Source: Cephalopachus bancanus (Eukaryota > Chordata > Mammalia > Primates > Tarsiidae). From it: 64,000 nucleotides of DNA. Positions within the stretch are counted from its first letter, which is position 1; every line of letters begins with the position of its first letter. The position numbers and the translations under genes were made by a program. Of this stretch, positions 44,401-48,573 are shown piece after piece. The stretch is taken from the NCBI GenBank assembly GCA_027257055.1, contig JAPVLO010001009.1, positions 62,001 through 126,000 on the forward strand, written 5' to 3'. The notes beneath the pieces are model-generated. The model was not told the DNA's origin. It did not search any database and saw nothing but the letters and a program-made list of their open reading frames with translations.

Positions 44401-47074
44401 AGGCATCTAAAACACAAACTGGAAGTGTTCTCCTCTTCTTACACATCCAGTTTCTCTCCAATATTTCTTACCTTAGTGCTGCCAACCATCCACTAACCAG
44501 AGGTTGGCAAATGTCTTCTCTAAAGAGCCAGATACTAAAAACTTTAGGCTGTGCAGGCTATACAGATTCTGTTCCGACTATTCAAGTCTGCCGTTGCAGC
44601 ATGAAAGCTGGCCAAAAATGTATACAAACGAATGACTGTGGCTGCATTCAAAAAACATCTTATGGACACTGAGATGTGACTTATAATTTCCCTATTTCTC
44701 AAAATATTCTTCTTTCCATGTTTCTCTTCCATTTAAAATATCAAAGCCATCCTTGGCTCACGTGCAAAGCAGAGGAAACAGGCTAGATTTAGCTCACAGG
44801 TTGCAATTTGCCAACCCTGACCTCACTGAGAACTTCGAGGACAAGGTCAGTCGTGTCACTCTTACTGTGTATATTTCTCTACTTTCCATCTCTTCTGTCA
44901 CTACCATAATTCAGGTCTACACCTTAACTCTGGAAAACTACAGTAACCTCTTAACTAGTCTGCCTATACTAAATACTGCCTCATGAAATTTGTGCTTACA
45001 AGTTGTAGGAAATCTTTCTAGAATAGAAATATGACCATGTGACTAACCTGTCTGAAAATCTCCAACAAGGGCTTAGCACTATACAAAACCATCATGGTCT
45101 AGTCACTGCCATTTTTTCAGCTTTTTTCTTTTTTTTTTGAGTCAGAGTCTCACTCTGACACCTCAGCCTTCTAAATATCTAGAACTACAGGCTCATGCTA
45201 CCACGCCCAGCTAATTTTTTGATTTATTGTAGAGATGAGGTCACATCAAGTTGCCCAGGCTAGTCTCGAACCTGTGGGTTCAGGCAATTCTCTCACCTCA
45301 GCCTCCCAAAGTCCTGGGATTACAGGATTGAGCCACCATGCTAGGCCCATCTTTTCAGCTTTAGTCCTTAGCACTCCCTGCCTCATATTCCATGGCTCTA
45401 CAATCAATACATTGCACTCCTTTACCTCTGTGCACTTTACACATGATATTCTGCCAATGGGGAATGAGACCTCACTATCTACTTGGTGTAGTGATTCGGC
45501 CTTGAACACCTAGTTCAAGATCTGCCTCTTCTGTTAGGCCTGTCACCCCTAGTCCCCATAAACAGCAGTTGCTTTGACATATCTCCTCTACACTTTGTAT
45601 ATCTCCCACACAAATCACATCTTGTTACTGGTTTACATGGCCTACTCCCCCCTAAAACACGTGATTTCTCTTACTTGTCTAATGCTATATCTTGATCCTG
45701 GCTGGTGTGCACATATTTAAAATCCAATACAACCAATTTAAATTTAACTCTCCACAAGCTAAGATACACAAACAACTTAATGGCACATACTAGTCCTTTC
45801 AATACAATTAAATTGCTTACAGCTTCACACATGACCATGTCATTTCTCAAGTCCTTTCTATTCTACCTAATAACCCACCTCTCCCTTAAATACCCTTATT
45901 CCACTCCTCCCCATCCCTCCTAAAAAACTTAACTAGTACTTATTCCAACTTTAAAATTAATTTCTGGCATTACATGCTTTAAGTGGTCTGCCTGAGAACT
46001 CCAACACTGGTTTAGACATATCTAGATCATTATACTAAGCTTTTTATAATGACCTATTTGTGTGTGTCTACAGCATGTGACTACCTTAAAAATGCACTAT
46101 TCATCTCTGTAGCCCTAATACCTAGTATAATGCTAGCATAAAACAGACACGTGTTTGCAAAATGAATCAACTGAGAGTGAGAAATGATAAATGATTTTAG
46201 ATTTTCATTAATTCTTATCACATTTATCAGGAACTGTTGGATAAAATAAATGTAGAAGTTTCTAACTCCTGATATTTACAGATCCCAAATGGTTATAGTA
46301 AAACAGTCCAAGTTAGATTTTATAAGCTTCCACTAAAGATTTTTTCCATATTTATAACATGAAGTATAGTTTTAAGTGCTATTTTGTGATCAATACTACC
46401 TTCTATCAGCAATTAATGTTAATGAAAACAATGATACTTTTGGTTTCAGATTCAGTCTTGAACATTCTATGCATACCCTTAAGAAGTTACCTCAATTCTA
46501 AGCTCTAAAGTTGTGAAAACAAATGCAACAAACTTAAATAGATTACAATACCGCTTCCATTTTTAGACTTCTTCTGCCCTGGTTTCTTCTTTGAGGCAGC
46601 TACTTCAGAGGGCGGGGTGGGCTGCTTAGTAACTGGGACAGGTTCTGCTTTTTTGCCAGGAATCTTTGACACATCGCTTTCTTTGATGACCTGCTCTTCA
46701 AGTACAGGCTTTTGTCTCTTTTCCCTCTTCTTCCTTTCCCTGACACTACTCGAAGTTTCAATCACATTCAGTGGAGCAAGTACCACCTGCTCATCTTCTA
46801 CAGCCAAAGCATCGGATAATTTAAAGTCTCGAGGCACACTCTCAGAATCGGATTCATGGAGGTTCCCATTCTGGATTTCTTTTTTTTTGTTTTTTTTCTT
46901 CTCTGCCTTCTTTTTATCTGTTTTGGTGGGAATAAGCTTTTGTTCTCTTTTCTGCTTTGCAAGAACTTCATCATATAATGTCTCTTTCATGAAAAGCCAG
47001 AAGAAGAGGAAAATTACTGTAATAACTATTGAAGGAATAAGGACAATAAAATATGTTGATTCATAAAACTCCAT
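1969..47074 (-). CDS. KTN1: Kinectin 1, partial: 31 coding exons, residues 1-1030, C-terminus outside window
   Basis: Kinectin is an integral ER membrane protein described as a kinesin receptor and as an anchor for elongation factor subunits; it belongs with RRBP1/p180. Joining the exons listed below in minus-strand order gives 3,090 nt without a stop, with matching phases at every junction. I recognised it from the N-terminus [20 protein letters not shown], the lysine-rich stretch [12 protein letters not shown], and coiled-coil blocks such as [20 protein letters not shown]. Domains in order: short lumenal or N-terminal tail, hydrophobic anchor (8-29), Lys/Pro-rich ribosome-receptor-like region (about 30-215), linker (220-320), and a long coiled coil from about 320 on. 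The start ATG has a strong context (ACCATGG). Human kinectin has about 1,357 residues as I recall, so roughly the last quarter is missing to the left. Identity is very sure; exon inclusion in any one transcript is not shown by genomic sequence. Confidence 0.97.
2265..2560 (-). repeat. Young-type Alu
   Basis: Full-length element read as its complement: T-tract, GAGTTGGAGTCTCACTCC, ending GAGCCACCAAGCCTGGCT. Flanked by CAGAAACGATTTTT target-site duplications. Confidence 0.93.
3732..3769 (-). CDS. KTN1: KTN1 coding exon 30, module 7 microexon
   Basis: 38 nt, phase 0 to 2, encoding [13 protein letters not shown] across the junction. It contains the only Pro in the middle of a 38-nt exon. Donor GTAAGT. 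Confidence 0.91.
3934..4217 (-). repeat. Older Alu (AluJ-like)
   Basis: Diverged dimeric Alu with GGCATGAGCCATTGCACCTG at its 5' end, meaning the older GGCTCATGCC form without the one-base A-box deletion. Confidence 0.88.
4833..4901 (-). CDS. KTN1: KTN1 coding exon 29, module 7 first exon (965-987)
   Basis: 69 nt, phase 0 to 0, encoding [20 protein letters not shown] then YQQ. The acceptor AATAG is followed directly by ATG, which is an internal Met, not a start. Donor GTAGGT. Confidence 0.95.
5168..5455 (+). repeat. Young-type Alu followed by (AT)n
   Basis: Begins GCCGGGCTCAGTGGCTCAGC. The left arm has the short GAGCAGCGAGACC junction. The A-tail runs into a TA dinucleotide repeat to about 5471. 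Confidence 0.93.
5500..5702. repeat. MER20-like hAT DNA transposon remnant
   Basis: Matches my recollection of MER20: GTTGGGCTGGATATTTCTTT, TAGCAGCATCC, ACCAAAAGCATCCCCAAATG, and GAAATGTTCCCTGGG. Both ends are eroded, and the family name is from memory. Confidence 0.6.
5960..6818 (+). repeat. Old L1 (L1M class), 3' part of ORF2, broken by an Alu
   Basis: Recognisable L1 ORF2-end wording: TCTCTCATAATCAAATGCAA, AATTTCACTTCTAGGAATTT, GATATACTAGC, and the CATACAATG block. No open frame remains. The remainder resumes at 7127 after the Alu. Confidence 0.75.
6819..7126 (+). repeat. Young-type Alu inserted in L1
   Basis: Begins GCCAGGCTCAGTGGCTCAGC, has GCGGGTTCGAGACCCGC, and ends in A13 followed by (TAAA)n. 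Confidence 0.93.
7127..7275 (+). repeat. L1 3' remainder after the Alu
   Basis: GGGGTGAGGGGACAG and surrounding text are consistent with the old L1 3' end that the 6819 Alu interrupts. Confidence 0.45.
7330..7420 (-). CDS. KTN1: KTN1 coding exon 28, module 6 third exon
   Basis: 91 nt, phase 2 to 0, encoding [20 protein letters not shown] then [10 protein letters not shown]. It pairs best with exon 25 ([20 protein letters not shown]). Confidence 0.95.
8160..8640 (+). repeat. Old L1 3' end (L1ME-like)
   Basis: TACATGTTATTATACATTTG, AAAGTGAACCTTAATG, CATCAATTGTAACAAATGTA and the terminal ATAAACCTAAAACTGCTC are typical of L1M 3' untranslated regions. Confidence 0.8.
9567..9604 (-). CDS. KTN1: KTN1 coding exon 27, module 6 microexon
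   Basis: 38 nt, phase 0 to 2, encoding [13 protein letters not shown] across the junction. Donor GTAAGT. Confidence 0.92.
10075..10143 (-). CDS. KTN1: KTN1 coding exon 26, module 6 first exon (899-921)
   Basis: 69 nt, phase 0 to 0, encoding [20 protein letters not shown] then LKE. The intron separating it from exon 25 is only 79 nt, by far the shortest in the window. Confidence 0.95.
10223..10313 (-). CDS. KTN1: KTN1 coding exon 25, module 5 third exon
   Basis: 91 nt, phase 2 to 0, encoding [20 protein letters not shown] then [10 protein letters not shown]. Donor GTAAGA. Confidence 0.95.
10749..10788. repeat. Inverted (CA)n/(TG)n microsatellite
   Basis: An ACACACACACAC run, a short ATTTTT spacer and then a GTGTGTGTGTGTGTGTGTG run, abutting the tail of the next Alu. 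The arms can pair with each other. Confidence 0.85.
10789..11078 (-). repeat. Young-type Alu
   Basis: GAGTTGGAGTCTCACTCTGT to the end CACCCAGCCCGGTCT. The tail has turned into the TG repeat to the left. Confidence 0.9.
11256..11293 (-). CDS. KTN1: KTN1 coding exon 24, module 5 microexon
   Basis: 38 nt, phase 0 to 2, encoding [13 protein letters not shown] across the junction. Acceptor TTTCAG, donor GTAAGT. Confidence 0.92.
11640..11885 (+). repeat. L2 3' end
   Basis: Ends in the L2 signature around AATAAATATTGAATGAAT, preceded by AGATGTCAGTTCCTCAAG and a C/T-rich block. Confidence 0.6.
12398..12466 (-). CDS. KTN1: KTN1 coding exon 23, module 5 first exon (833-855)
   Basis: 69 nt, phase 0 to 0, encoding [20 protein letters not shown] then AQQ. 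As I recall, this block is present in the longest human isoform and absent from shorter ones, so it is a likely cassette exon. Confidence 0.9.
12612..12702 (-). CDS. KTN1: KTN1 coding exon 22, module 4 third exon
   Basis: 91 nt, phase 2 to 0, encoding [20 protein letters not shown] then [10 protein letters not shown]. It closely resembles exon 19 ([10 protein letters not shown] against [10 protein letters not shown]), so modules 3 and 4 look like recent neighbours in the duplication history. Confidence 0.95.
13395..13432 (-). CDS. KTN1: KTN1 coding exon 21, module 4 microexon
   Basis: 38 nt, phase 0 to 2, encoding [13 protein letters not shown] across the junction. Donor GTAAGT. Confidence 0.92.
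13790..13900 (+). repeat. Possible L2 tail fragment
   Basis: AGTATCTGGCATACAGTCAG followed by AATAAAC resembles the L2 ending CCTGGCACATAGTAGGCGCT. Short and weak. Confidence 0.35.
14045..14113 (-). CDS. KTN1: KTN1 coding exon 20, module 4 first exon (767-789)
   Basis: 69 nt, phase 0 to 0, encoding [20 protein letters not shown] then NDQ. Donor GTAATG. Confidence 0.95.
14795..14885 (-). CDS. KTN1: KTN1 coding exon 19, module 3 third exon
   Basis: 91 nt, phase 2 to 0, encoding [20 protein letters not shown] then [10 protein letters not shown]. Donor GTAAAG. Confidence 0.95.
15331..15365 (-). CDS. KTN1: KTN1 coding exon 18, module 3 microexon, one residue short
   Basis: 35 nt instead of 38, phase 0 to 2, encoding [11 protein letters not shown] plus a split Cys codon. 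The single removed codon lies in the weakly conserved start of this exon. Confidence 0.91.
15690..15950 (+). repeat. L2 fragment
   Basis: CCTCAGCCTGGACTGTCTCT, GCTTGGCAAATTCACAGTCA and TGTGTCACCTCTCC follow the order of the L2 3' half. Confidence 0.6.
16617..16902 (-). repeat. Young-type Alu
   Basis: T-tract, GAGTTGGAGTCTCACTCAGT, ending CCACCGAGCCCGGCT. Flanked by similar GAGCTATTTT / TAGGCTATTTT. Confidence 0.93.
17261..17551 (-). repeat. Young-type Alu
   Basis: Exact 14-bp target-site duplication GGCATCATACAATC at 17247-17260 and 17552-17565. The tail is interrupted by a C6 run. Confidence 0.95.
18650..18790 (+). repeat. MIR fragment
   Basis: CATGCAAAGCACTAGGTTAA, ATCTCCATTTAAGTC and CAACCTTG match the MIR 5' half. 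Confidence 0.6.
18982..19280 (+). repeat. Young-type Alu, near-consensus
   Basis: GCCGGGCTCGGTGGCTCAGC start, GCGGGTTCGAGACCCGC, short CAGCGAGACC junction. Flanked by GAAAGTGCTCA on both sides. Confidence 0.95.
19470..19538 (-). CDS. KTN1: KTN1 coding exon 17, module 3 first exon (702-724)
   Basis: 69 nt, phase 0 to 0, encoding [20 protein letters not shown] then TEQ. Closest in sequence to the module 2 first exon (EVQKLQAL shared). Confidence 0.94.
19693..19993 (+). repeat. Young-type Alu
   Basis: GCCGGGCTCAGTAGCTCAGG start, GCGGGTTCGAGACCCGC. The tail has become ACAAAAC/AACAAC-like. Confidence 0.93.
20344..20425 (-). CDS. KTN1: KTN1 coding exon 16, module 2 third exon, three residues short
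   Basis: 82 nt instead of 91, phase 2 to 0, encoding [20 protein letters not shown] then NKMEEFK. The nine missing bases keep the frame and bring this module to 63 residues. Confidence 0.93.
20594..20631 (-). CDS. KTN1: KTN1 coding exon 15, module 2 microexon
   Basis: 38 nt, phase 0 to 2, encoding [12 protein letters not shown] plus a split Ser codon. Alanine-rich start where other copies are Ser/Thr-rich. Confidence 0.9.
21132..21200 (-). CDS. KTN1: KTN1 coding exon 14, module 2 first exon (639-661)
   Basis: 69 nt, phase 0 to 0, encoding [20 protein letters not shown] then NEQ. Acceptor TTCCAG, donor GTAGAT. Confidence 0.94.
21558..21648 (-). CDS. KTN1: KTN1 coding exon 13, module 1 third exon
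   Basis: 91 nt, phase 2 to 0, encoding [20 protein letters not shown] then [10 protein letters not shown]. Donor GTATGG. Confidence 0.94.
21790..21935 (+). repeat. MIR fragment, 3' half
   Basis: AGAGGTTAAATAATTTGTCT, AGCTCACAAGACTGAC and CAAAACCAGATTTTTG match the MIR core and 3' half. Confidence 0.6.
22353..22390 (-). CDS. KTN1: KTN1 coding exon 12, module 1 microexon
   Basis: 38 nt, phase 0 to 2, encoding [13 protein letters not shown] across the junction. Too short to be found as an open frame; identified by its position, GT/AG borders and similarity to the other 38-nt exons. Confidence 0.9.
22391..23305. other. KTN1 intron, mostly unrecognised
   Basis: Apart from a possible L2/MIR tail near 22510 (GGCTCACAGTGAGTGTTCAA), nothing is recognised here. 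Confidence 0.5.
23306..23613 (-). repeat. Young-type Alu
   Basis: Target-site duplication TGAGGCATGAATTTTA at 23290-23305 and 23614-23629. The left arm has the intermediate GGGCAGG-type junction. Confidence 0.95.
24036..24104 (-). CDS. KTN1: KTN1 coding exon 11, module 1 first exon (573-595)
   Basis: 69 nt, phase 0 to 0: 23 residues beginning [20 protein letters not shown]. First exon of the first 69/38/91 module. Donor GTAATG. Confidence 0.94.
24504..24670 (-). CDS. KTN1: KTN1 coding exon 10 (residues 517-572)
   Basis: 167 nt, phase 1 to 0. It encodes [20 protein letters not shown] then [20 protein letters not shown]. Its last 30 residues resemble the 91-nt exons of the repeat modules that follow. 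Confidence 0.96.
24700..24900 (+). repeat. Possible L2 fragment
   Basis: A C/T-rich block with CTAGGAAACCTTCCTCAACA and CAGCCTGTGCTGCC resembles L2. Not decisive. Confidence 0.4.
25315..25402 (-). CDS. KTN1: KTN1 coding exon 9 (residues 488-516)
   Basis: 88 nt, phase 0 to 1. It encodes [20 protein letters not shown] then TAEHEAAQQ. The acceptor is AAG rather than CAG; donor GTAAGG. Confidence 0.94.
25403..26464. other. KTN1 intron, nothing recognised
   Basis: No exon-like segment, repeat or RNA gene recognised between coding exon 9 and the L1 at 26465. Confidence 0.5.
26465..26815 (-). repeat. L1 3' end
   Basis: Read as its complement this is an L1 end: TGAGTGAGAACATGTGGTAC, then CATCCAAGTTGATGCAAAG and CATAATTTTGTCC, the reverse of the ORF2-end and 3'UTR wording. 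Confidence 0.75.
27149..27281 (-). CDS. KTN1: KTN1 coding exon 8 (residues 443-487)
   Basis: 133 nt, phase 2 to 0. It encodes [20 protein letters not shown] followed by [20 protein letters not shown]. Acceptor TTTTCAG. A young Alu ends only 63 nt upstream of the acceptor in transcript order. Confidence 0.96.
27345..27631 (-). repeat. Young-type Alu 63 nt upstream of coding exon 8 acceptor
   Basis: Target-site duplication CCTATATAATTCT on both sides. Same strand as KTN1, with its A-tail facing the exon. Confidence 0.95.
27688..27902 (+). repeat. Older Alu, 3' truncated
   Basis: GGCACTGTGGCTCATGCTTG, GGGGTTTGAGACCAGCCTGG, then a right arm that stops after GAGCCCAGCAAGTCG. Old form of both promoter boxes. 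Confidence 0.88.
28145..28285. repeat. AT-rich TATA/ATATAC low-complexity stretch
   Basis: Repeated ATATAATATA/CATATA words with no single clean period. Confidence 0.75.
28449..28555 (-). CDS. KTN1: KTN1 coding exon 7 (residues 408-442)
   Basis: 107 nt, phase 0 to 2. It encodes [20 protein letters not shown] and ends NTTNQLENK across the junction. Donor GTATGT. Confidence 0.95.
29088..29200 (-). repeat. Old L1 3'UTR fragment
   Basis: ACATAAAATGTACCATCTTA, TTTTCAAGTGTACAGCTCAG, TATGCAACCATGACTACCAT match the reverse of old L1 3' ends. Confidence 0.7.
29201..30259. other. KTN1 intron, nothing recognised
   Basis: AT-rich sequence without recognised exon, RNA gene or repeat. Confidence 0.45.
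30260..31065 (+). repeat. L2, 3' part to its end
   Basis: Contains CACCACACTGCTGCAAGAGG, CTCCCCAGTCTTCAGG, CATCTACCTCTCCAG and a terminal CTTGCACATACTAGGCACTT then AATGAAATGAATTC, in L2 order. A MER5-like stretch may be inserted near 30605-30680. Confidence 0.7.
31262..31400 (-). repeat. Shortened Alu, about 140 bp
   Basis: T-tract, GAATTGGAGTCTCACTCCGT, GGGCTCCAGCGATCC, then directly AGCGAGCCCAGC, so most of the left arm is missing. Similar CATCTTAT words flank it. Confidence 0.85.
31430..31570 (-). CDS. KTN1: KTN1 coding exon 6 (residues 361-407)
   Basis: 141 nt, phase 0 to 0. It begins [20 protein letters not shown] and ends [11 protein letters not shown]. Heptad-type coiled coil. A shortened Alu lies immediately to the left, about 30 nt past the donor in transcript order. 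Confidence 0.95.
31650..31939 (-). repeat. Young-type Alu, diverged
   Basis: GAGTTGGAGTCTCACTCTGT to GAGCCACAGAGCCTGGC, with the long CAAGTTGCCCGGG junction. Flanked by AAGAAAAC / CAGAAAAC. Confidence 0.92.
32029..32279 (+). repeat. Old Alu (AluJ/FLAM-like)
   Basis: Heavily diverged: CCTGTAATCCTAGCACTTTG, GGCCAGAAGTTCAAGATCAG, CATGATCATGTCACTGCACT. Confidence 0.82.
33353..33620 (+). repeat. Young-type Alu with shortened centre
   Basis: GGCCAGGCTCAGTGGCTCAG start. The sequence around GAGACTAGGCCGGGTAAGCC is deleted between the arms. A-tail is (AAAT)n. Confidence 0.9.
33632..33712. repeat. Direct repeat copy A
   Basis: About 80 bp containing (CA)n then TTATCACAAGACTCTTCAC and AATTAACTTTGTAAGAGTAC. 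Matched by copy B at 34305. Confidence 0.9.
34067..34183 (-). CDS. KTN1: KTN1 coding exon 5 (residues 322-360)
   Basis: 117 nt, phase 0 to 0. It encodes [20 protein letters not shown] then [19 protein letters not shown], the beginning of the rod. The exon sits between two copies of an 80-bp intronic direct repeat (see findings). Donor GTGAAG. Confidence 0.95.
34305..34382. repeat. Direct repeat copy B
   Basis: Second copy of the 80-bp sequence, with small differences (CTCTCCAT for CTCTTCAC, CATTTATT for CACTTACT). It lies on the other side of coding exon 5. Confidence 0.9.
35175..35473 (-). repeat. Older Alu
   Basis: GAGTCAGAGTCTCACTTTGT to GAGCCACTGTGCCCAGT, with GGCCTGAGCC 5' end. Intermediate form. 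Confidence 0.9.
35650..36420 (+). repeat. L2 fragment, reverse transcriptase region
   Basis: Follows L2 RT order: TTCCTTGACCTCTCTAAAGT, AAATGTCAGTGTTCTCAGGG, then CCATGTGTACTGATGATAGT at the catalytic YADD position. Decayed, no open frame. Confidence 0.65.
36421..37359. other. KTN1 intron, nothing recognised
   Basis: No exon, repeat or RNA gene recognised; short open frames here carry no known motif. Confidence 0.45.
37360..37795 (-). repeat. L2 fragment, antisense
   Basis: GGGTTTTTAAATCAGTAACA, TTGGAGACTACTGCAGG and GAGAGGTAATGGCTTAGA follow the complement of the L2 RT region. Confidence 0.5.
38244..38566 (-). repeat. Older Alu with a 36-bp tandem duplication at its 3' end
   Basis: CTTTTGAGTAGGAGTC occurs at 38251 and again at 38287. 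The other end reads GGCGTGAACCATTATGCCTG. Imperfect target duplications lie near GATGTCAGTATTTC / GACTTCAATATTTC. Confidence 0.87.
38897..39027 (-). CDS. KTN1: KTN1 coding exon 4 (residues 278-321)
   Basis: 131 nt, phase 1 to 0. It encodes [20 protein letters not shown] and then [20 protein letters not shown]. This hydrophobic helical block precedes the coiled coil. Acceptor is a T-rich tract then TTAAG; donor GTAAGT. Confidence 0.95.
39347..39409. repeat. 14-bp direct repeats around a 35-bp GC-richer insert
   Basis: AACTTTAATAATCC at 39347-39360 and 39396-39409. Between them is TTGCACAATGACAACCAACC followed by a G-rich end. Confidence 0.85.
39690..39800 (+). repeat. L1 3' end fragment
   Basis: GGAACTCTGTACTTTCCACT, CAATTTTGCTATGAACCTCA and AATTGCTCTAAAAA are the standard old L1M ending. 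Confidence 0.75.
39845..39935 (+). repeat. Possible MIR core
   Basis: GCTACAGGACCTTTAGCAAG then CAGATCTACAAAACTGAGGT resembles the MIR core. Confidence 0.45.
40066..40236 (-). CDS. KTN1: KTN1 coding exon 3 (residues 221-277)
   Basis: 171 nt, phase 1 to 1. It encodes [20 protein letters not shown] and then a linker with [20 protein letters not shown]. This is the low-complexity link between basic region and rod. Acceptor TTGCAG, donor GTAATA. Confidence 0.95.
40237..41012. other. KTN1 intron, nothing recognised
   Basis: Between coding exons 2 and 3; unique-looking, no repeat recognised. Confidence 0.45.
41013..41303 (-). repeat. Alu, intermediate type
   Basis: Long T-tract, GGAATTGGAGTCTCACTCTG, ending GAGCCCCCGAGTTCGGTC. 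GCCATAACTTT / GTCATAATTTT flank it. Confidence 0.9.
41436..41731 (-). repeat. Young-type Alu
   Basis: Exact target-site duplication TACACTAATTTC at 41424-41435 and 41732-41743. Left arm keeps the long CAAGTTGCCCAGG junction. Confidence 0.95.
42031..42311 (-). repeat. Young-type Alu
   Basis: GAGTTGGAGTCTCACTCTGT to CACCAAGCCCGGCT; short CTGCCCGGGC junction. CCTTTTTATAT flanks both sides. Confidence 0.94.
42518..42655 (-). CDS. KTN1: KTN1 coding exon 2 (residues 175-220)
   Basis: 138 nt, phase 1 to 1. It encodes [20 protein letters not shown] followed by a [20 protein letters not shown] tail, continuing the Lys-rich region. Acceptor TATAAAG, donor GTGAGA. Confidence 0.95.
42751..43035 (-). 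repeat. Older Alu with (ATT/GATTAT)n tail
   Basis: GAGTTGGAATCTCACTCTAT to GGCGTGAGCCACCGCACCCG. Its tail is a GATTAT/ATT microsatellite at 42720-42750. Confidence 0.9.
43090..43524 (+). repeat. L2 segment 1 of a broken copy
   Basis: C/T-rich sequence with CCCAAATGTCATATTCTAC and TTCAGCGTTTTATACTGTTG, in L2 RT order. It continues after the L1 and Alu insertions. Confidence 0.6.
43525..43848 (+). repeat. L1MA-like 3' end inserted in L2
   Basis: TATTGTATGATTCCACTTAA, CATAAAGACAGAAAGTAGAA, GGCAATTGCCAGAGGCTAGG and the end TTACCACAATAAAAAAATAA are the L1MA 3'UTR. Confidence 0.85.
43856..44148 (+). repeat. Young-type Alu inserted at the L1 tail
   Basis: GCCAGGTTCAGTGGCTCAGC start, GCGGGTTCGAGACCCGC, short CAGCGAGACC junction. 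AAAAATTATCTCC on both sides is the target duplication. Confidence 0.95.
44150..44497 (+). repeat. L2 segment 2
   Basis: GGTTCCACAGGCATCTAAAA then ACAAACTGGAAGTGTTCTCC matches L2 RT wording. Confidence 0.65.
44498..44819 (+). repeat. hAT-type DNA transposon remnant
   Basis: Terminal inverted repeats CAGAGGTTGGCAAAT and TTTGCCAACCCTG, with AGAGCCAGATACTAAAAACT and CGAATGACTGTGGCTGC inside. A common mammalian hAT-Charlie type; I am not sure of the family name. Confidence 0.75.
44820..45125 (+). repeat. L2 segment 3
   Basis: CACTACCATAATTCAGGTCT, CAGTAACCTCTTAACTAGTC, TCCAACAAGGGCTTAGC are in L2 order. Confidence 0.65.
45138..45346 (-). repeat. Alu with deleted right arm, inserted in L2
   Basis: GAGTCAGAGTCTCACTCTG joins directly to ACACCTCAGCCTTCT, about 85 bp missing. 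ATTTTTTCAGCTTT / ATCTTTTCAGCTTT flank it. Confidence 0.9.
45347..46170 (+). repeat. L2 segment 4, to the 3' end
   Basis: CCTCATATTCCATGGCTCTA, TTCAAGATCTGCCTCTTCTG and the ending CATCTCTGTAGCCCTAATAC then AATGAATCAA match the L2 3' part. Confidence 0.6.
46552..47074 (-). CDS. KTN1: KTN1 coding exon 1 (residues 1-174): membrane anchor and basic region
   Basis: 523 nt ending in phase 1. Residues 8-29 form one hydrophobic segment ending FLFFWLF, followed by [18 protein letters not shown], as in kinectin. A Lys-rich run ([12 protein letters not shown]) and an acidic stretch ([10 protein letters not shown]) follow, then a Pro/Lys region with [13 protein letters not shown] and [13 protein letters not shown]. 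The donor is GTATTG. The positive charge after the anchor suits an N-terminal anchor with the rod in the cytosol. Confidence 0.97.
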
Positions 47075-47104
47075 GGTGTTTTTGTTAATGTGATCCTACA
47101 AAAC
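47075..47104 (-). other. KTN1: KTN1 5'UTR part of the ATG exon
   Basis: Thirty noncoding bases lie between the acceptor (pyrimidine-rich CTTCTCCCTCATTTAG) and the ATG. A second AG nine bases further in (GTTTTGTAG) could be used instead, which would put the exon border at 47095. The rest of the 5'UTR must lie in an upstream exon beyond 64000. Confidence 0.8.
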
Positions 47105-48261
47105 CTAAATGAGGGAGAAGGTAGGGACAAAAAAAAGAAAAAAGAACCCATCAGTCTTACAAAAAATCAAAACCCCTGCTCTTTCGACTGGCAATTCAGA
47201 TCTAAACTGACCCACAAATCTAAACAGGTTGTTTTCAGTCACACATTTGACTTTTTTGCTAACTACAATTCAAATATACTATGAAAGAAAATTGAGTAGT
47301 AACTAGAAAGAGTGTAACACATTCTTCCATTTTTAAATCATATGAAAACATCCTAATTGGAGGGAAAAACTTGTTATGTTCATAACCCTTTTCCCCCAAA
47401 TATCCATTTTTGATACTTTATTAGTTAGCTTTTTTCCTTTTATTGTATCATACTAGTGAATATTTCTGTATGTGAAAATAAAGAGGCATTAACTATTACC
47501 AACTCATTGGCTATTCATCAAAAGTGCCATACTCATAATTGCAAAAAAAAAAAAAAAAGGTAGTTTATTCCTTCATTTAGAGATTTGAGACCATTCACAA
47601 ACTGCTAGCATCTTCTCTCCAGTGACTATCAGCCTCATGATGTGGTGGGATACATCAAAGGTACGGAAATACGACAAAAAGTCAAAATCAAAATGTTAGG
47701 GTTCGGCATTTGGCATTCAAATAAATTACAAACCAGACACTTTCCTCGGTTTTTTTTTTTTTTAAGGCATCCATACTTTATAAAACAAGTCACACTGCAA
47801 AAGCAAGGCTGGCCATCCTCATCCCACCCAGAGGCTGCCTCATCAGTACAATATCAACCCCATTGTTAGATGAACCCAATAGCCACAGGGAAGAAAAAGG
47901 CGAGATCTGACTACCCAAGATCTGCCTTGAATATAGAAATTATATCCCTGATGAGAAGGATAGTGCCTGCCAAAATTAAATCTCAAATTAAAAATAATGC
48001 TGACGTTTAGATTCTAGCTATCAATGTTCCTATAAAACACGTATAAGCCGCATAAAAGTGGCCTGTATTCTTATGTCATCTCAAATCTGTTGTGGAAAAA
48101 GGCAAGGTGTTTAGTGCATGGAAACACCAGGACAAGCTTAGGGTAAAGCAAATTAAAGTTCTTAATTATCATATTGAAGAGTCTTAAAAATAGGTAATGA
48201 TTGAATAAAGGAACCAAATTCCATCTAAACAGGAAAATTATTCTTAGAATTATTCTACTTT
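47105..48261. other. KTN1 intron 1, proximal part, nothing recognised
   Basis: No exon or repeat recognised beyond poly-A and poly-T runs at 47540 and 47750. Confidence 0.45.
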
Positions 48262-48544
48262 TTGAGTGGGAGTCTCACTGTCACTCAGGCTGAAGTGCAG
48301 TGGCACAATCATGGCCACAGCAGTCTGAACTTCTAGGCTCAGACGATCCTTCCACCCCAGCCTTCCAAGTAGCTGGGACTACAAGCCTGTGCCATCACAA
48401 AATTGGTTAATTTTTTTTTTTTAACTGCAGAGATGAGGTCTCATTATACTGCCCAGGCTGGTCTTGAACTCCTGGACTTAGACAATCCTCTCACCTCAGC
48501 CTCCCAAAGTGCTGAATTATAGGCATCAGTCACCAACCCCAGCC
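48262..48544 (-). repeat. Old Alu (AluJ-like)
   Basis: GTGGGAGTCTCACTGTCACT to GGCATCAGTCACCAACCCCA; strongly diverged. Confidence 0.87.
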
Positions 48545-48573
48545 AAATTATTTTAGACCTTAGAAACATCTGG

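Noticed and set aside
44498..44819. A transposase gene in the hAT remnant
   Set aside because: About 320 bp with inverted repeats and no open frame; a non-autonomous element.
46617..47066. 149-codon plus-strand open frame
   Set aside because: Exact antisense of the KTN1 ATG exon; the Phe/Ser-rich peptide is the complement of its Lys-rich code.
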